Shown: positions 7,611 to 15,884 of the stretch, piece by piece
Numbering within the stretch: the stretch's first letter is position 1
Layout: each line of letters begins with the position of its first letter
Assembly: GCA_963733845.1 (NCBI GenBank)
Contig: CAVTEM010000007.1
Location: forward strand, 124,001 to 188,000
Length of the DNA: 64,000 nt
DNA from: DATFQE01 sp963733845
GTDB lineage: Bacteria > Actinomycetota > Thermoleophilia > Gaiellales > Gaiellaceae
Direction of reading: 5' to 3'
Notes under the pieces: generated by a model
What the model saw: the letters and a program-made list of their open reading frames with translations, nothing else
What the model was told of the DNA's origin: nothing
Database searches by the model: none
Position numbers and translations under genes: made by a program

Positions 7611-8551
7611 CGAGGACCCGACGGCCCCAGCTCTGAGGGACCTGCGATCACGTTCGCCCACCAGACGGGGTCCGGACGGAACGGCTCCGCCGGCCGGCCT
7701 GTCGCATCCGTGTCGAGGCGATACACGAGCCCGGCGGCGGGCTCGGCACGGCGCTGCTCATCGCTCCACTCCTCGGTGGCGGTCGTGACGTAGAGGTGGT
7801 TCAGCCCGGTGCCGGCGAACGCGCAGGACGTGGTCTCCACGGCCGGCACGAGCCGCGCCTCGCGCAGCTCGCCGTCAGGGGAGTAACGGTGGACTCGCCC
7901 GCCTCCGTAGATCGCCACCCAGAGGTCTCCCTCGGCATCGATCGTCAGGCCATCCGGCGCGCCGACCTCTTCGGCCACCGTGACCAGGACCCGGCCGTCC
8001 GAGATCGTTCCCCGTTCGCCGTCGAACGAGAAGGCATGGACGACACGCGGGCCGCTGTCCGCCAGGTACATCGTGCTGCCGTCGGGACTCCAGCCGAGTC
8101 CGTTGGAGATCGTCAGCTCGCCGAGCACCAACTCGGTCTGCCCGTTTCGATCCAGGCGGTAGAGGGCTCCGCCTCCGATGCGAAAGTCGTCGGCCAGCGT
8201 TCCGGCCCAGAACCGCCCCTGTGGATCGCACGCGGCGTCGTTCATCCGCGTCCCGGGCGCGGTGACTTCAACCAGCGTCCGCAGCGAGCCATCCGGGAAG
8301 AGGTGGACGAAGCCCAGGCCCGCAGCCAGCAGCCAACCGTCGTCGCCGTGGATGGGTGCGATCGCGCCCACGGTCCCAGGCACCCGGTACTCGCGAATGA
8401 GGCTGAGACCGCCGTCGTCAGCGACCCGACGGCGGTAGACCCGGCCGGCCACGATGTCCACCCCCAGTAGCTCGCCGCGGTGTGCATCCCACCGAAGACC
8501 TTCTTCGAGCAGCGATTGCTCGGTCGTGACCGCAACCGCCTCGGCGGTCAC
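7607..8551 (-). CDS. SMP-30/gluconolactonase-family beta-propeller
   Basis: A 314-residue cytoplasmic protein of the SMP-30/gluconolactonase/LRE family, predicted to hydrolyse a sugar or other lactone with a divalent metal. Landmarks: an early acidic segment LLEEGLRWDAHRGELLGVDI (the family's E-G-P/R-W motif with metal-ligand Glu), RMNDAACDPQGRFWAGTL (metal Asn), TISNGLGWSPDGSTMYLADS (second Asn), and GAPDGLTIDAEGDLWVA (catalytic Asp). The C-terminus GCG-free tail PVWWANVIAG... is ordinary. The ATG at 8551 gives MTAEAVAVTTEQSLLEEG. It is convergent with the ECF gene and divergent from the MMPL gene (133-bp spacer). Confidence 0.88.
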   Translation of the reverse strand: MTAEAVAVTTEQSLLEEGLRWDAHRGELLGVDIVAGRVYRRRVADDGGLSLIREYRVPGTVGAIAPIHGDDGWLLAAGLGFVHLFPDGSLRTLVEVTAPGTRMNDAACDPQGRFWAGTLADDFRIGGGALYRLDRNGQTELVLGELTISNGLGWSPDGSTMYLADSGPRVVHAFSFDGERGTISDGRVLVTVAEEVGAPDGLTIDAEGDLWVAIYGGGRVHRYSPDGELREARLVPAVETTSCAFAGTGLNHLYVTTATEEWSDEQRRAEPAAGLVYRLDTDATGRPAEPFRPDPVWWANVIAGPSELGPSGPR

Positions 8552-8684
8552 ATCAGATCCTCGGACAATGGGCCCTCCCCGGCGCCAACGACGCGTCTCA
8601 CAACCGCGGCGATCATCCCATTTCGCTGCTCGCCATCACCGGCCGAGAAGCACCCCGCGCGACACGCAGTGCAAAATCCGACGC

Positions 8685-10902
8685 GTGACGGAGCGCCTCC
8701 GCGAGCTGGCTCTTCGAGGACTGAGCATGTCGACCGAGCGCCTGCGCGAGCGTGTGCCCGCCGCCCATGGCTGACACTGGGCGCTTGGGTGCTCGCGCTC
8801 GTCGTCGGAATGGGGATGATCGTCGCGCTGCTCGACTGACGAGCGAGGGCGAGCTCACTCGAACCCGGAGTCCGAGCGGGGCTACGAGGCAATCGGCAGC
8901 CACTCCCCGCCAGATCCAAACGAGGAGTACGTCAACGAGCTGATCCTCGTACGTTCGCGGACCTCGACCGTGGACGACCGGCCTTTCGGGACAAGGTGGG
9001 CGCGCTCTCGCGCGAGGTCGAGTCGAGCGGGGTCGCGCACAACGCGGAGAGCTTCTACGAGTTGGGCGAGGCCTCGCTCGTCTCGACGAATCGCCGCGCG
9101 ACGCTGATCCCGGTGGGGCTCCGCGGCGATTGCGAGGCGGGCGCGGCCACGCTCGCCGGAATCGTCGAAGCCGCCGACGGAGGCGGTTCGAGGTCTTCCT
9201 GTCGGGTGAGTGCAGCGCCGACAACGACCTCAACGAGATCCTGGACGAGGACCTGAAGGCGGGCGAGCTCTACTTCGGCCTGCCCGCCGCGCTCATCATC
9301 CTCGTGCTCGTCTTCGGCGCAGTCGTCGCGGCGATCGTGCCGCTGCTGGTGGCGCTTCTTCTCGATCGGGGTCGCGCTCGGGCTCGCCGCGATCTTCAGC
9401 CAGGGGTTCGACCTCTCGGTGTTCCTGTTCCAGATGACGACCGTGATGGGGCTCGCGATCGCCGCCGACTACGGCCTCTTCATCGTCTCGCGCTACCGGG
9501 AGGAGCGCGTGGCCGGCCGCAGCGAACTGGACGCGATCGCCGGTGCCGGAGCGACCGCCAATCGCGCGGTGCTGTTCAGCGGCCTGGCATTCGTGCTCGC
9601 GATGTCCGGGATGCTGCTCGTTCCCGACTCCGTGCTGCGCAGCCTGGGCGTGGGCGCGCTCACGGTCGGTCTGGTCGCCGTCTTCGCGGCGCTGACTCTG
9701 GTGCCGGCGCTGCTCGGGCTCCTGGGCGATCGCGTGAACGCGCTCCGCATCCCGATCGTCGGCCGCGTCGTGGAGTCGGCTGGCCGCGAGGGGCGCTTCT
9801 GGTCCCGGATCGCGCGGGCGGTGATGCGGCGCCCGGTCGTCAGCGTCGTGCTCTCGGCGGGACTGCTCCTCGCTGCCGCGGTGCCCGCCCTCGACCTGCG
9901 GCTCTCGCAGCCGGGCCTGAGGTCGTTCCCGGAGAGCGCACCGGCGCGCCAGGGCTTCGCCGCGCTCGAGGAGGAGTTCGGCGTCGGCACGGTGGACTCG
10001 GCAATCGTTGTCGTCGAGGGCGACTTCGGCGGCTCCCCGGAACTCCGCGACGGCGGTTCGGGGGCTCGTAGACCACGATCGGCGCGAACCCGTCGTTCCG
10101 GAACCCGGAGCTCGAGGTCAGCCCGGACGAGCAGCTGGCAGTGGTCGAGGCGCTGGTCGACGGGCGACAGTCGCGACCAGCGCGCGATCGACGCCGTGCA
10201 GCGGTTGCGTGACCGTGACGTCCCGGCGGCGCTTCGACGACCTCGACGCGTCGGTCTACGTGACGGGCGAGACGGCCGAGGAGATCGACTACACGGAGCT
10301 CATGGAGACCTGGCTTCCGCGGATCATCGCGTTCGTCCTCCTGCTCAGCTTCGTCCTGCTGACGATCGCGTTCCGCTCGATCGTGCTCGCCGTTCAAGGC
10401 GATCGTCCTCAACCTGCTCTCGGTGGGCGCGGCGTACGGCCTGATGGTGCTCGTCTTCCAGAAGGGGATCGGCAACGAGCTCTTCGGGCTCCGGGAGACC
10501 GAGCTCGTTGAGCACCTGGGTGCCGCTCTTCCTCTTCTCGGTCCTGTTCGGACTCTCAATGGACTACCACGTCTTCCTGCTCTCGCCGGATCCGCGAGCG
10601 CTACCTGCAGACCGGCGATACCGAGGAGGCGGTGGCGCACGCGCATCGGAACGACCGCGAGGGTGATCACGGGCGCCGCCCTGATCATCATCGTCGTGTT
10701 CGCCGGCTTTGCCAGCGGCGACCTCTCGGAGACGCAGCAGGTCGGCTTCGGAGTCGGGGCCGCCCTCTTGATCGACGCGACGATCGTTCGGTGCGTCCTC
10801 GTCCCGGCGAGCATGAAGCTGCTCGGCGACTGGAACTGGTACCTGCCGACTTGGCTGAAGTGGCTGCCCGACCCCCACGTCGAGCACGAAGCGTCTACCT
10901 AG
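8685..10902 (+). CDS. MMPL/RND-family transporter, many frameshifts
   Basis: Remains of a ~730-residue MMPL-type exporter read across several frames. GTG 8685 opens VTERLRELALRGLSMSTERL, then RPWLTLGAWVLALVVGMGM (TM1) and a periplasmic stretch. Next comes FGLPAALIILVLVFGAVVAA, FQMTTVMGLAIAADYGLFIV with SRYREE (the MMPL GxxxDYxxFxxSRxRE signature), and SGLAFVLAMSGMLLVP. The second half has FVLLLSFVLLTIAFRSIVLA and GLSMDYHVFLLS in another frame, ending at DPHVEHEAST. At least eight frame changes lie near 8740, 8838, 9185, 9360, 10050, 10220, 10395 and 10510-10600. Protein conservation between breaks is high, favouring sequence errors over decay. Lipid or drug export is the known family role. 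Confidence 0.75.
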
Positions 10903-10911
10903 CGAAATCGG

Positions 10912-11085
10912 TTAGCTAGCCGCCGTGCTCCGCAGCCGACGTTGCCTGCGAGTCGCCACTTCGACCGCCGCGACCAGCGCGATCAGAAGGATGACACTCA
11001 ACTCGATCTCGCCGACCCCTCCCACCAGTGACGCGAGCAGCACGAGCACGACCACAACTCCGATGAATGTCAGGACTGTCCTCAC
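10912..11085 (-). CDS. Small two-helix membrane protein (57 aa)
   Basis: A 57-residue protein from GTG 11085 with a good ribosome-binding site (AAAGGAG, 4 bases before the start). Sequence: VRTVLTFIGVVVVLVLLASL forms helix 1, then VGGVGEIEL, then SVILLIALVAAVEVA forms helix 2, then a basic tail TRRQRRLRSTAAS. The basic end should sit in the cytoplasm. No family is recognised. It is convergent with the MMPL gene (its stop is 9 bases after the MMPL stop) and divergent from the DHFR-like gene. Easily missed because it is short. Confidence 0.6.
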   Translation of the reverse strand: MRTVLTFIGVVVVLVLLASLVGGVGEIELSVILLIALVAAVEVATRRQRRLRSTAAS

Positions 11086-11186
11086 GAGGCTCCTTTTGTC
11101 CGCTCCAAGCGCCGTTGCCGTTGATCCAGCACCAAGGGAACCTCTCCGGACCGATGAGTTCTCGCCGGCTGATAGGTCTTACGCGC

Positions 11187-11801
11187 ATGAGACTCACACT
11201 GACCCAATTCGTGACGCTCGACGGCGTCTACCAGGGGCCGGGAGGCCCGACCGAGGACACCAGCGGCGACTTCAAGCACGGCGGCTGGCTGGTGCCGTTC
11301 TTCGACGAGGCTCTCGGCGTGTACATGACCCGGATCTTCGACGACGTGGATGCGTTCCTGCTCGGCCGCAAGACCTACGAGATCTTCGCGGGGAGCTGGC
11401 CGAAGAACACCGATCCGAACGACCCGGTCGCGAGCCGGCTCAACACGCTGCCGAAGTACGTCGCCTCCCGGAGCCTGGAGCAGGCGGACTGGCAGAACAG
11501 CAAGATCCTCGACGGCGACGTCGTGGCCGAGGTAGCCAAGCTGAAGGAGCAGCCCGGCCGGGAGCTGCAGATGCACGGCAGCGGCTCGCTCAGCCAAACG
11601 ATGCTCGACGCCGGCCTGCTCGACACGATCCGGCTGATCGTCTTCCCCGTGGTGCTCGGGACCGGCAAGCGCCTCTTCGGCGAGGGCCGGACGCCTTCGA
11701 GCTTCCGGCTCGCCGACGTCACCTCGACGCCGAGCGGCGTGACGATGCAGACCCTCGAGCTGGCCGGCGCGCCCGAGTACGGCGAGGTCGAGATCGAGTA
11801 G
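11187..11801 (+). CDS. Dihydrofolate-reductase-like (RibD C-terminal) protein
   Basis: A 204-residue protein of the RibD C-terminal/DHFR-like reductase family. It starts MRLTLTQFVTLDGVYQGPGG, the typical family opening (VTLDGVxQGPG). It continues with DDVDAFLLGRKTYEIFAGSW (NADPH-binding LGRKTYE motif), ELQMHGSGSLSQTMLDAGLLDTI, and VVLGTGKRLFGEG (the conserved P-V-x-LGxGKRLF). Single-gene members are reductases of unknown substrate, not housekeeping folate enzymes. It is followed directly by IS remains. Confidence 0.9.
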   Translation: MRLTLTQFVTLDGVYQGPGGPTEDTSGDFKHGGWLVPFFDEALGVYMTRIFDDVDAFLLGRKTYEIFAGSWPKNTDPNDPVASRLNTLPKYVASRSLEQADWQNSKILDGDVVAEVAKLKEQPGRELQMHGSGSLSQTMLDAGLLDTIRLIVFPVVLGTGKRLFGEGRTPSSFRLADVTSTPSGVTMQTLELAGAPEYGEVEIE

Positions 11802-11814
11802 GGCGCTAGATGTA

Positions 11815-12590
11815 CTGACCACAGATTTGAGACGCGCTGATGGTGGGTGGCCGCCGAGCGAGATGTGCGGTCGTCGTTGGTTGTACCAGCGGATGAAGCG
11901 GGGAGAGCTCGGCTGCGGTGCTGGCTTGTTGGGTAGGCGAAGCGATAAGCTCACTCGCGCAGGAGTGTCTTGATCAGGGCTCTGCTTTGCCGTTGTCTGT
12001 GGCCGGTAGGGTCGGGTGAAGCGACGTCGTTACGTGAGTTGCGCGCGCAGACGAGCCGCCAAGGGCGAGAGCGGTAGGCGTTGGCATTGTCGCTGAGCAC
12101 GCGTTCAACGACGATCCTGTTCGCGGTATCAGGGGAGTGTGCGTGCGAGGAAGGCGGCGCATTGCTTCGCTGTCTTCGCTCGGCGAGCATTTCGGCGTAG
12201 GCGAGGCGTGAGTGATGTCGATCGCGACGTGGAGAAAGTGCCAGCCTGCGCTGGTTGCTGAGCCGCTGTTCGCGCAGGATGCGCTTGCCTATCGTGTCAG
12301 AAGCGGTTGAGCTGCTTGGTGTCGACGTGGAGGAGCTCGACAGGCGCGCTCGCGTTCGTAGCGGATGACGGGATCGCGCTCGGCCTTGGGCAGGCGCGAG
12401 AGGCTATAGTCGACGGAGCACCTTGCCAGATCTGTTGATGGCGGTCGCCCAGGATCGCGGCGAACACGAGCGGTCCGGCGTGCGTGCGTGCCCGTATAGC
12501 GGCGATCTCGATCTCGTATCTCGAGCGTTAGCCGTCGCGGCTGCCGTACGGTGTCGAGTGGACGATCGCGCAGCGCTTCTCAACCGCTCT
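11815..12590 (-). pseudogene. Degraded IS481-family transposase
   Basis: Minus-strand translation in shifting frames recovers the DDE integrase core of an IS481-like transposase. In order from the 5' end: KRILREQRLSNQRR, LAYAEMLAERR, VVERVLSDNANAYRSRPWR (second catalytic Asp context), a shifted RTRPY/NGKAE-like segment ending LIKTLLRE (catalytic Glu context), and finally RFIRWYNQRRPHISLGGHPP (family C-terminus). Many indels break it, and the N-terminal HTH part is absent because the sequence runs into the C-free tract at 12590. No terminal inverted repeats could be defined. Either a dead copy or a badly assembled repeat. Confidence 0.75.
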
Positions 12591-12845
12591 TTTTGTAGTG
12601 TTTTTAGAGTTGATATTTGTTTGTTTGATTTGTTTTGTATTTGTTTGTGTTTGTTTGTTGATTTATGTTATTAATGATTATTTTTAAGATTTGTTAGTGG
12701 ATTTGAATGATAAGTGTATTTGTTAGTGGTGGTTATGTTGTATTAGTTATTTGGGTTTTTTTGTTGAAGTTTTGGTTTTGTTAGATTATAAGTTTTGTTG
12801 TAGTTTTGGATGTGATTAGTTGTTTTGTAGGTGTGTAGTAGTTTA
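12590..12845. other. 256-bp stretch with no cytosine on the plus strand
   Basis: From 12590 to 12845 the plus strand contains no C at all and is dominated by T and G. The flanks are ~65-70% G+C. The last C is at 12589 and the next at 12846. It holds no credible gene and no repeat unit beyond short TTTG/GTTT runs. It begins inside the broken transposase and ends exactly at the 3' end of the next gene. It looks like corrupted consensus filling a repeat-induced gap. Confidence 0.9.
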
Positions 12846-12846
12846 C

Positions 12847-13725
12847 CTAGACCGTAGGAACCGCCAACAGCGGGATCGCAGGCAGCCCCGGATCCGGCGC
12901 CGCTTCGGGGTGGAGCAGATGGGCGAGCTGGCTGACGCCGTCGGCCAGGCGCGGCGCGGGGCGCGAGTAGTAGGCGTCGCCGTCGACGGCGACCGCAGGA
13001 CAGGGGAGGTCGAGGCCGGCCGCTCGCGCCGCCGCTTCCTCGACCCCGAAGCCGCACGGCCCCACGATCACCAGCTCCGGCTCGAGGGCCAGCACCTCCT
13101 CCCAGCTCGTCGAGAAGGACGGTTGCCCGTGCCGGCCGAGGACGTCCTCGCCGCCGGCGAGCTCGATCATCTCGGGCAGCCAGTGTCCCGCCGAGAACGG
13201 CGGGTCGATCCACTCGGCGAAGAACACGCGCCGGCGGGGCAGGCCGCGAACCGACGCAGCCGCGCGGTCGATCTCGTCGAGCATCCGCGTCGCCACCTCG
13301 TGCCCGCGCTCCGGCGCGCCGAGGCGGGTCGCCAGGACCCGGACCGACTCCGCGACCTCCTCGAGGGTGCGCGGGTCGAGCGAGAGCACCTCGGCCCCGA
13401 CCGGGCACGCCGACTCGAGCTGCCCGCTCGAGACCGCGCAGACGGTGCAGAGATCCTGGGTCACGATCAGGTCCGGAGCGAGCGCGTCGATCGTGTCCGC
13501 GTCGACCGTGTACAGCGAGCGGCCCTCGAGCACCGAGGAGCGCACCGCCTCGTCGATGTCGAGGCTCGACATCGACGTCGGGTCGATTCGCGCGGCCGTC
13601 ACGACAGGCTTCCCCACCACCTCGGGCGGCCAGCGGCACTCGTCCGAGACGCCCACGATCGAGTCGATGAACCCCAGCTCGGCGACGATCTCCGTGGCGC
13701 TCGGGAGGAACGAGCAGACGCGCAT
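12847..13725 (-). CDS. BtuF-like periplasmic-binding-fold protein (cobalamin/metal chelate)
   Basis: A 292-residue protein of the ABC-transporter substrate-binding superfamily III (BtuF/FepB fold). It starts MRVCSFLPSATEIVAELG and continues with VGVSDECRWPPEVVGKPVV, TIDALAPDLIVTQDLCTVCA and WEEVLALEPELVIVGPCGF. The S-A-T-E-I/DECRxP pattern is typical of cytosolic or non-lipidated 'cobalamin-binding protein' homologues. No signal peptide or lipobox is present, and no permease or ATPase gene lies near. A transport role is therefore not established; cytoplasmic corrinoid binding or signalling is possible. It is divergent from the SBP56 cassette. Confidence 0.8.
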   Translation of the reverse strand: MRVCSFLPSATEIVAELGFIDSIVGVSDECRWPPEVVGKPVVTAARIDPTSMSSLDIDEAVRSSVLEGRSLYTVDADTIDALAPDLIVTQDLCTVCAVSSGQLESACPVGAEVLSLDPRTLEEVAESVRVLATRLGAPERGHEVATRMLDEIDRAAASVRGLPRRRVFFAEWIDPPFSAGHWLPEMIELAGGEDVLGRHGQPSFSTSWEEVLALEPELVIVGPCGFGVEEAAARAAGLDLPCPAVAVDGDAYYSRPAPRLADGVSQLAHLLHPEAAPDPGLPAIPLLAVPTV

Positions 13726-13759
13726 CGTCCGGGACTCTAGCCCCGGCGCACATTAGCCC

Positions 13760-13792
13760 TTGACAGCCGCAGCGATATTTAGTCAAATGACT
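13760..13792 (+). promoter_or_regulatory. Promoter with overlapping palindromic operator upstream of SBP56
   Basis: A perfect -35 hexamer TTGACA (13760-13765) is followed after 17 bases by TCAAAT (13783-13788) as a weak -10. A palindrome AGTCA-AA-TGACT (13781-13792) sits over the -10. Size and placement fit a TetR-type operator. A TetR gene is third in the operon driven from here, so autoregulation is a reasonable inference. The SBP56 ribosome-binding site AAGGAGG follows at 13818-13824. Confidence 0.6.
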
Positions 13793-13830
13793 TAGCTGAA
13801 CGTATTAGGCGATTGCTAAGGAGGTCGGCC

Positions 13831-15159
13831 ATGTCCCACAGCGCAGCGCCCTCGCTCTACGAGTCACCGCAGGCGGCGATGCAGGCTCCGCCCGAGGAGT
13901 TCCTCTACCTCGCCTGCCTGCACGAAGGCACAGGTGTGGAGAAGCCCGACTTCCTGGCCGTCGTCGACGCCGAGACCGGGCGGATCGTGCACGAGCTGCC
14001 GATGCCGAACGTGGGCGACGAGCTGCACCACTTCGGCTGGAACCGGTGCTCCTCGGCCTGCCACGGCCCAGATCGATCGCACCTGATCGTGCCGGGGTTC
14101 CGCTCGTCGCGCTTCCACTTCGTCAACGTCGCGGACGACCCGCGGAAGCCGTTCATCGAGAAGGTGATCGAGCCCGAAGAAGTCGTTGCTAAGACAGGCT
14201 ACACACGGCCCCACACGGTCCACTGCATGCCAGGCGACAACATCGTCGTCTCGATGCTCGGCGACGCCGACGGCAACGCCTCAGGCGGGTTCGCCGTCAT
14301 CGACGCGCAGACGTTCGAGATCAAGGGGCGCTGGGAGAACGGCGACGAGCGGCCGCCGATGAACTACGACTTCTGGTACCAGCCGCGCAAGAACGTGCTC
14401 GTCTCCTCGGAGTTCGGCGAGCCGAACGCCTACGAGAAGGGGTTCGACCTAGCTGATGTCGAGCGCGGTCGTTATGGCCAGCGGATCCACTTCTGGGATC
14501 TCGAGCGGCGAACGCTCGAGCAGACGCTGGATCTTGGCGAGAAGGGCCTCCTCCCGTTTGAGGTGCGCTGGCTCCACGACCCCGACTCCGATGAGGGCTT
14601 CGTCGGGGCGGCGTTGTCGAGCGTGTTGTGGCACTTCCACCGGGGTAACGGCGGCTGGAGCGCCGACCCGGTGATCGAGGTGGAGAGCGTCCCGCTCGAG
14701 GGCTGGCCCTTCCCGGTGCCGGGGGTCATGAGTGACCTCGTTCTCTCGATGAACGACCGCTTCCTCTACTTCGCCAACTGGCTCCACGGCGACGTGCGCC
14801 AGTACGACGTCTCGAACCCGGCTGAGCCGAAGCTGACCGGGCAGGTCAGGCTCGGCGGCGTGCTCGGCAAGCCGAGCGACGGGCCGCGCGACCTCGACGG
14901 CGGCGCGGGGCCGAACATGGTTCAGCTCTCGTTCGACGGACGGCGCTTGTATGTATCGAACTCGCTGTACTCGTCCTGGGACAACCAGTTCTATCCGGAG
15001 ATGCGCTCATGGCTGCTCCGGATCAACTGCGACCCAAACGGCGGGATGGAGCTCGACCCGGACTTCTTCGTCGACTTTCACGACCGCCCCGGCGGCCCGG
15101 CGCGCGCACACGAGATGCGGCTCCAGGGCGGCGACTGCACGACGGAGATCTTCCAGTGA
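13831..15159 (+). CDS. SBP56-family selenium-binding protein / methanethiol oxidase (copy A)
   Basis: A 442-residue intact member of the SBP56 family, whose bacterial MtoX members oxidise methanethiol to formaldehyde, H2S and H2O2 in a copper-dependent way. The ATG at 13831 is set by the Shine-Dalgarno AAGGAGG six bases upstream. Landmarks: FLAVVDAETGRIVHELPMP, GDELHHFGWNRCSSACHG (His/Cys cluster), DRSHLIVPGFRSSR, PHTVHCMPGDNIVVSMLGD, NYDFWYQPRKNVLVSSEFGE, LPFEVRWLHDP, and a C-terminal DPDFFVDFHDRPGGPARAHE with LQGGDCTTEIF. Many conserved His residues fit metal binding. First gene of a four-gene overlapping cassette; a second copy lies at 59136. Substrate (thiol or selenol) is inferred from family only. 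Confidence 0.92.
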   Translation: MSHSAAPSLYESPQAAMQAPPEEFLYLACLHEGTGVEKPDFLAVVDAETGRIVHELPMPNVGDELHHFGWNRCSSACHGPDRSHLIVPGFRSSRFHFVNVADDPRKPFIEKVIEPEEVVAKTGYTRPHTVHCMPGDNIVVSMLGDADGNASGGFAVIDAQTFEIKGRWENGDERPPMNYDFWYQPRKNVLVSSEFGEPNAYEKGFDLADVERGRYGQRIHFWDLERRTLEQTLDLGEKGLLPFEVRWLHDPDSDEGFVGAALSSVLWHFHRGNGGWSADPVIEVESVPLEGWPFPVPGVMSDLVLSMNDRFLYFANWLHGDVRQYDVSNPAEPKLTGQVRLGGVLGKPSDGPRDLDGGAGPNMVQLSFDGRRLYVSNSLYSSWDNQFYPEMRSWLLRINCDPNGGMELDPDFFVDFHDRPGGPARAHEMRLQGGDCTTEIFQ

Positions 15160-15320
15160 TCGTCGCGCACGTCATCGGGCTGCCGATCGAGGAGAGCGTG
15201 TTCCAGCTGGCGCCGGCCGGTGCGGCGACGGTCACGATGGTCGTGCTGGCCGGCCGTGCGACACTCGGTCGGCTCTGGACTCGGGTCAGGGGGCTCGACT
15301 CGCCTTGGCGTACCAGGTGA
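15156..15320 (+). CDS. Tiny membrane protein coupled to SBP56 (copy A)
   Basis: A 54-residue protein starting at GTG 15156, overlapping the SBP56 stop as GTGA. It reads MIVAHVIGLPIEESVFQLAP..., one hydrophobic segment (PAGAATVTMVVLAG), then a basic tail (RATLGRLWTRVRG...RTR). By the positive-inside rule the short N-terminus with its His would face outside and the tail the cytoplasm. Its own stop overlaps the TetR start, again as GTGA. The same arrangement follows the second SBP56 gene (60491), with shared MI(V/L)AHxxG and a basic tail. This supports a real conserved partner. Function unknown. Confidence 0.7.
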   Translation: MIVAHVIGLPIEESVFQLAPAGAATVTMVVLAGRATLGRLWTRVRGLDSPWRTR

Positions 15321-15884
15321 CGAAGACCGAAGCACGCTCGGCGGCGGAAGAGGCGCTCCTCGATGCCGCCGAGCGGCTGCTCGTCGACGTCGGGCACGCG
15401 GGAATCACGACGCGGCGGCTCGCCGAGGAGGCGGGCGTCAACCACGGTCTCGTCCACTACTACTTCGGGTCGATCGAGAACCTGGAGGTGCGCACGCTCG
15501 AGCGCTTCACCGAGCGGCTGACGCAGCGGCAGCGAGAGCTCTACGCAGCCGACGTGCCGTTCATCGAGAAGTGGCGCACGGCGATGCACTATCTGATCAG
15601 CGAGGACGTCACCTACGAAAAGGTCTGGCTCGAGCTCCACGCGCTCGCGTGGAACCGGCCGGACCTTCAGGAATCCCTGGCGCACGTGAACGCCGAGTGG
15701 CGGGCCGTCCTCACCGAGGCGTTCGAGGCGCCGCACCGCGAGCTCGGGATCGAGACTGCCGCTCGAGGCGCTCGTGTCCCTCGTGATGACCTTCAACATC
15801 GGGATCATCGTCGAGCGTCTCAGCGGGATCGAGGCCGGCCACGCCGAGCTCCTGGACTGGATCGACGGATGGCTGTCGAGCTGA
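15317..15884 (+). CDS. TetR-family transcriptional regulator, one frameshift
   Basis: A TetR/AcrR-type repressor of about 188 residues. GTG 15317 overlaps the previous stop. The N-terminal HTH is clear: ALLDAAERLLVDVGHAGITT, RRLAEEAGVNHGLVHYYFGS. The ligand-binding domain follows (EKWRTAMHYLISEDVTYEKVW, RPDLQESLAHVNAEWR). Near base 15757 the frame shifts by one base and continues PLEALVSLVMTFNIGIIVERLSG to EAGHAELLDWIDGWLSS with its stop at 15882-15884. Both halves match the family, so an indel error is likely. It probably controls its own operon through the palindrome at 13781-13792. The 3' end overlaps the next gene by 16 bases. Confidence 0.85.

Noticed and set aside
12590..12845. AT-rich stretch as replication origin or horizontally acquired island
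   Set aside because: Total absence of C, no DnaA-box-like repeats, no dnaA/parAB genes, and location inside a broken transposase make corrupted sequence far more likely.
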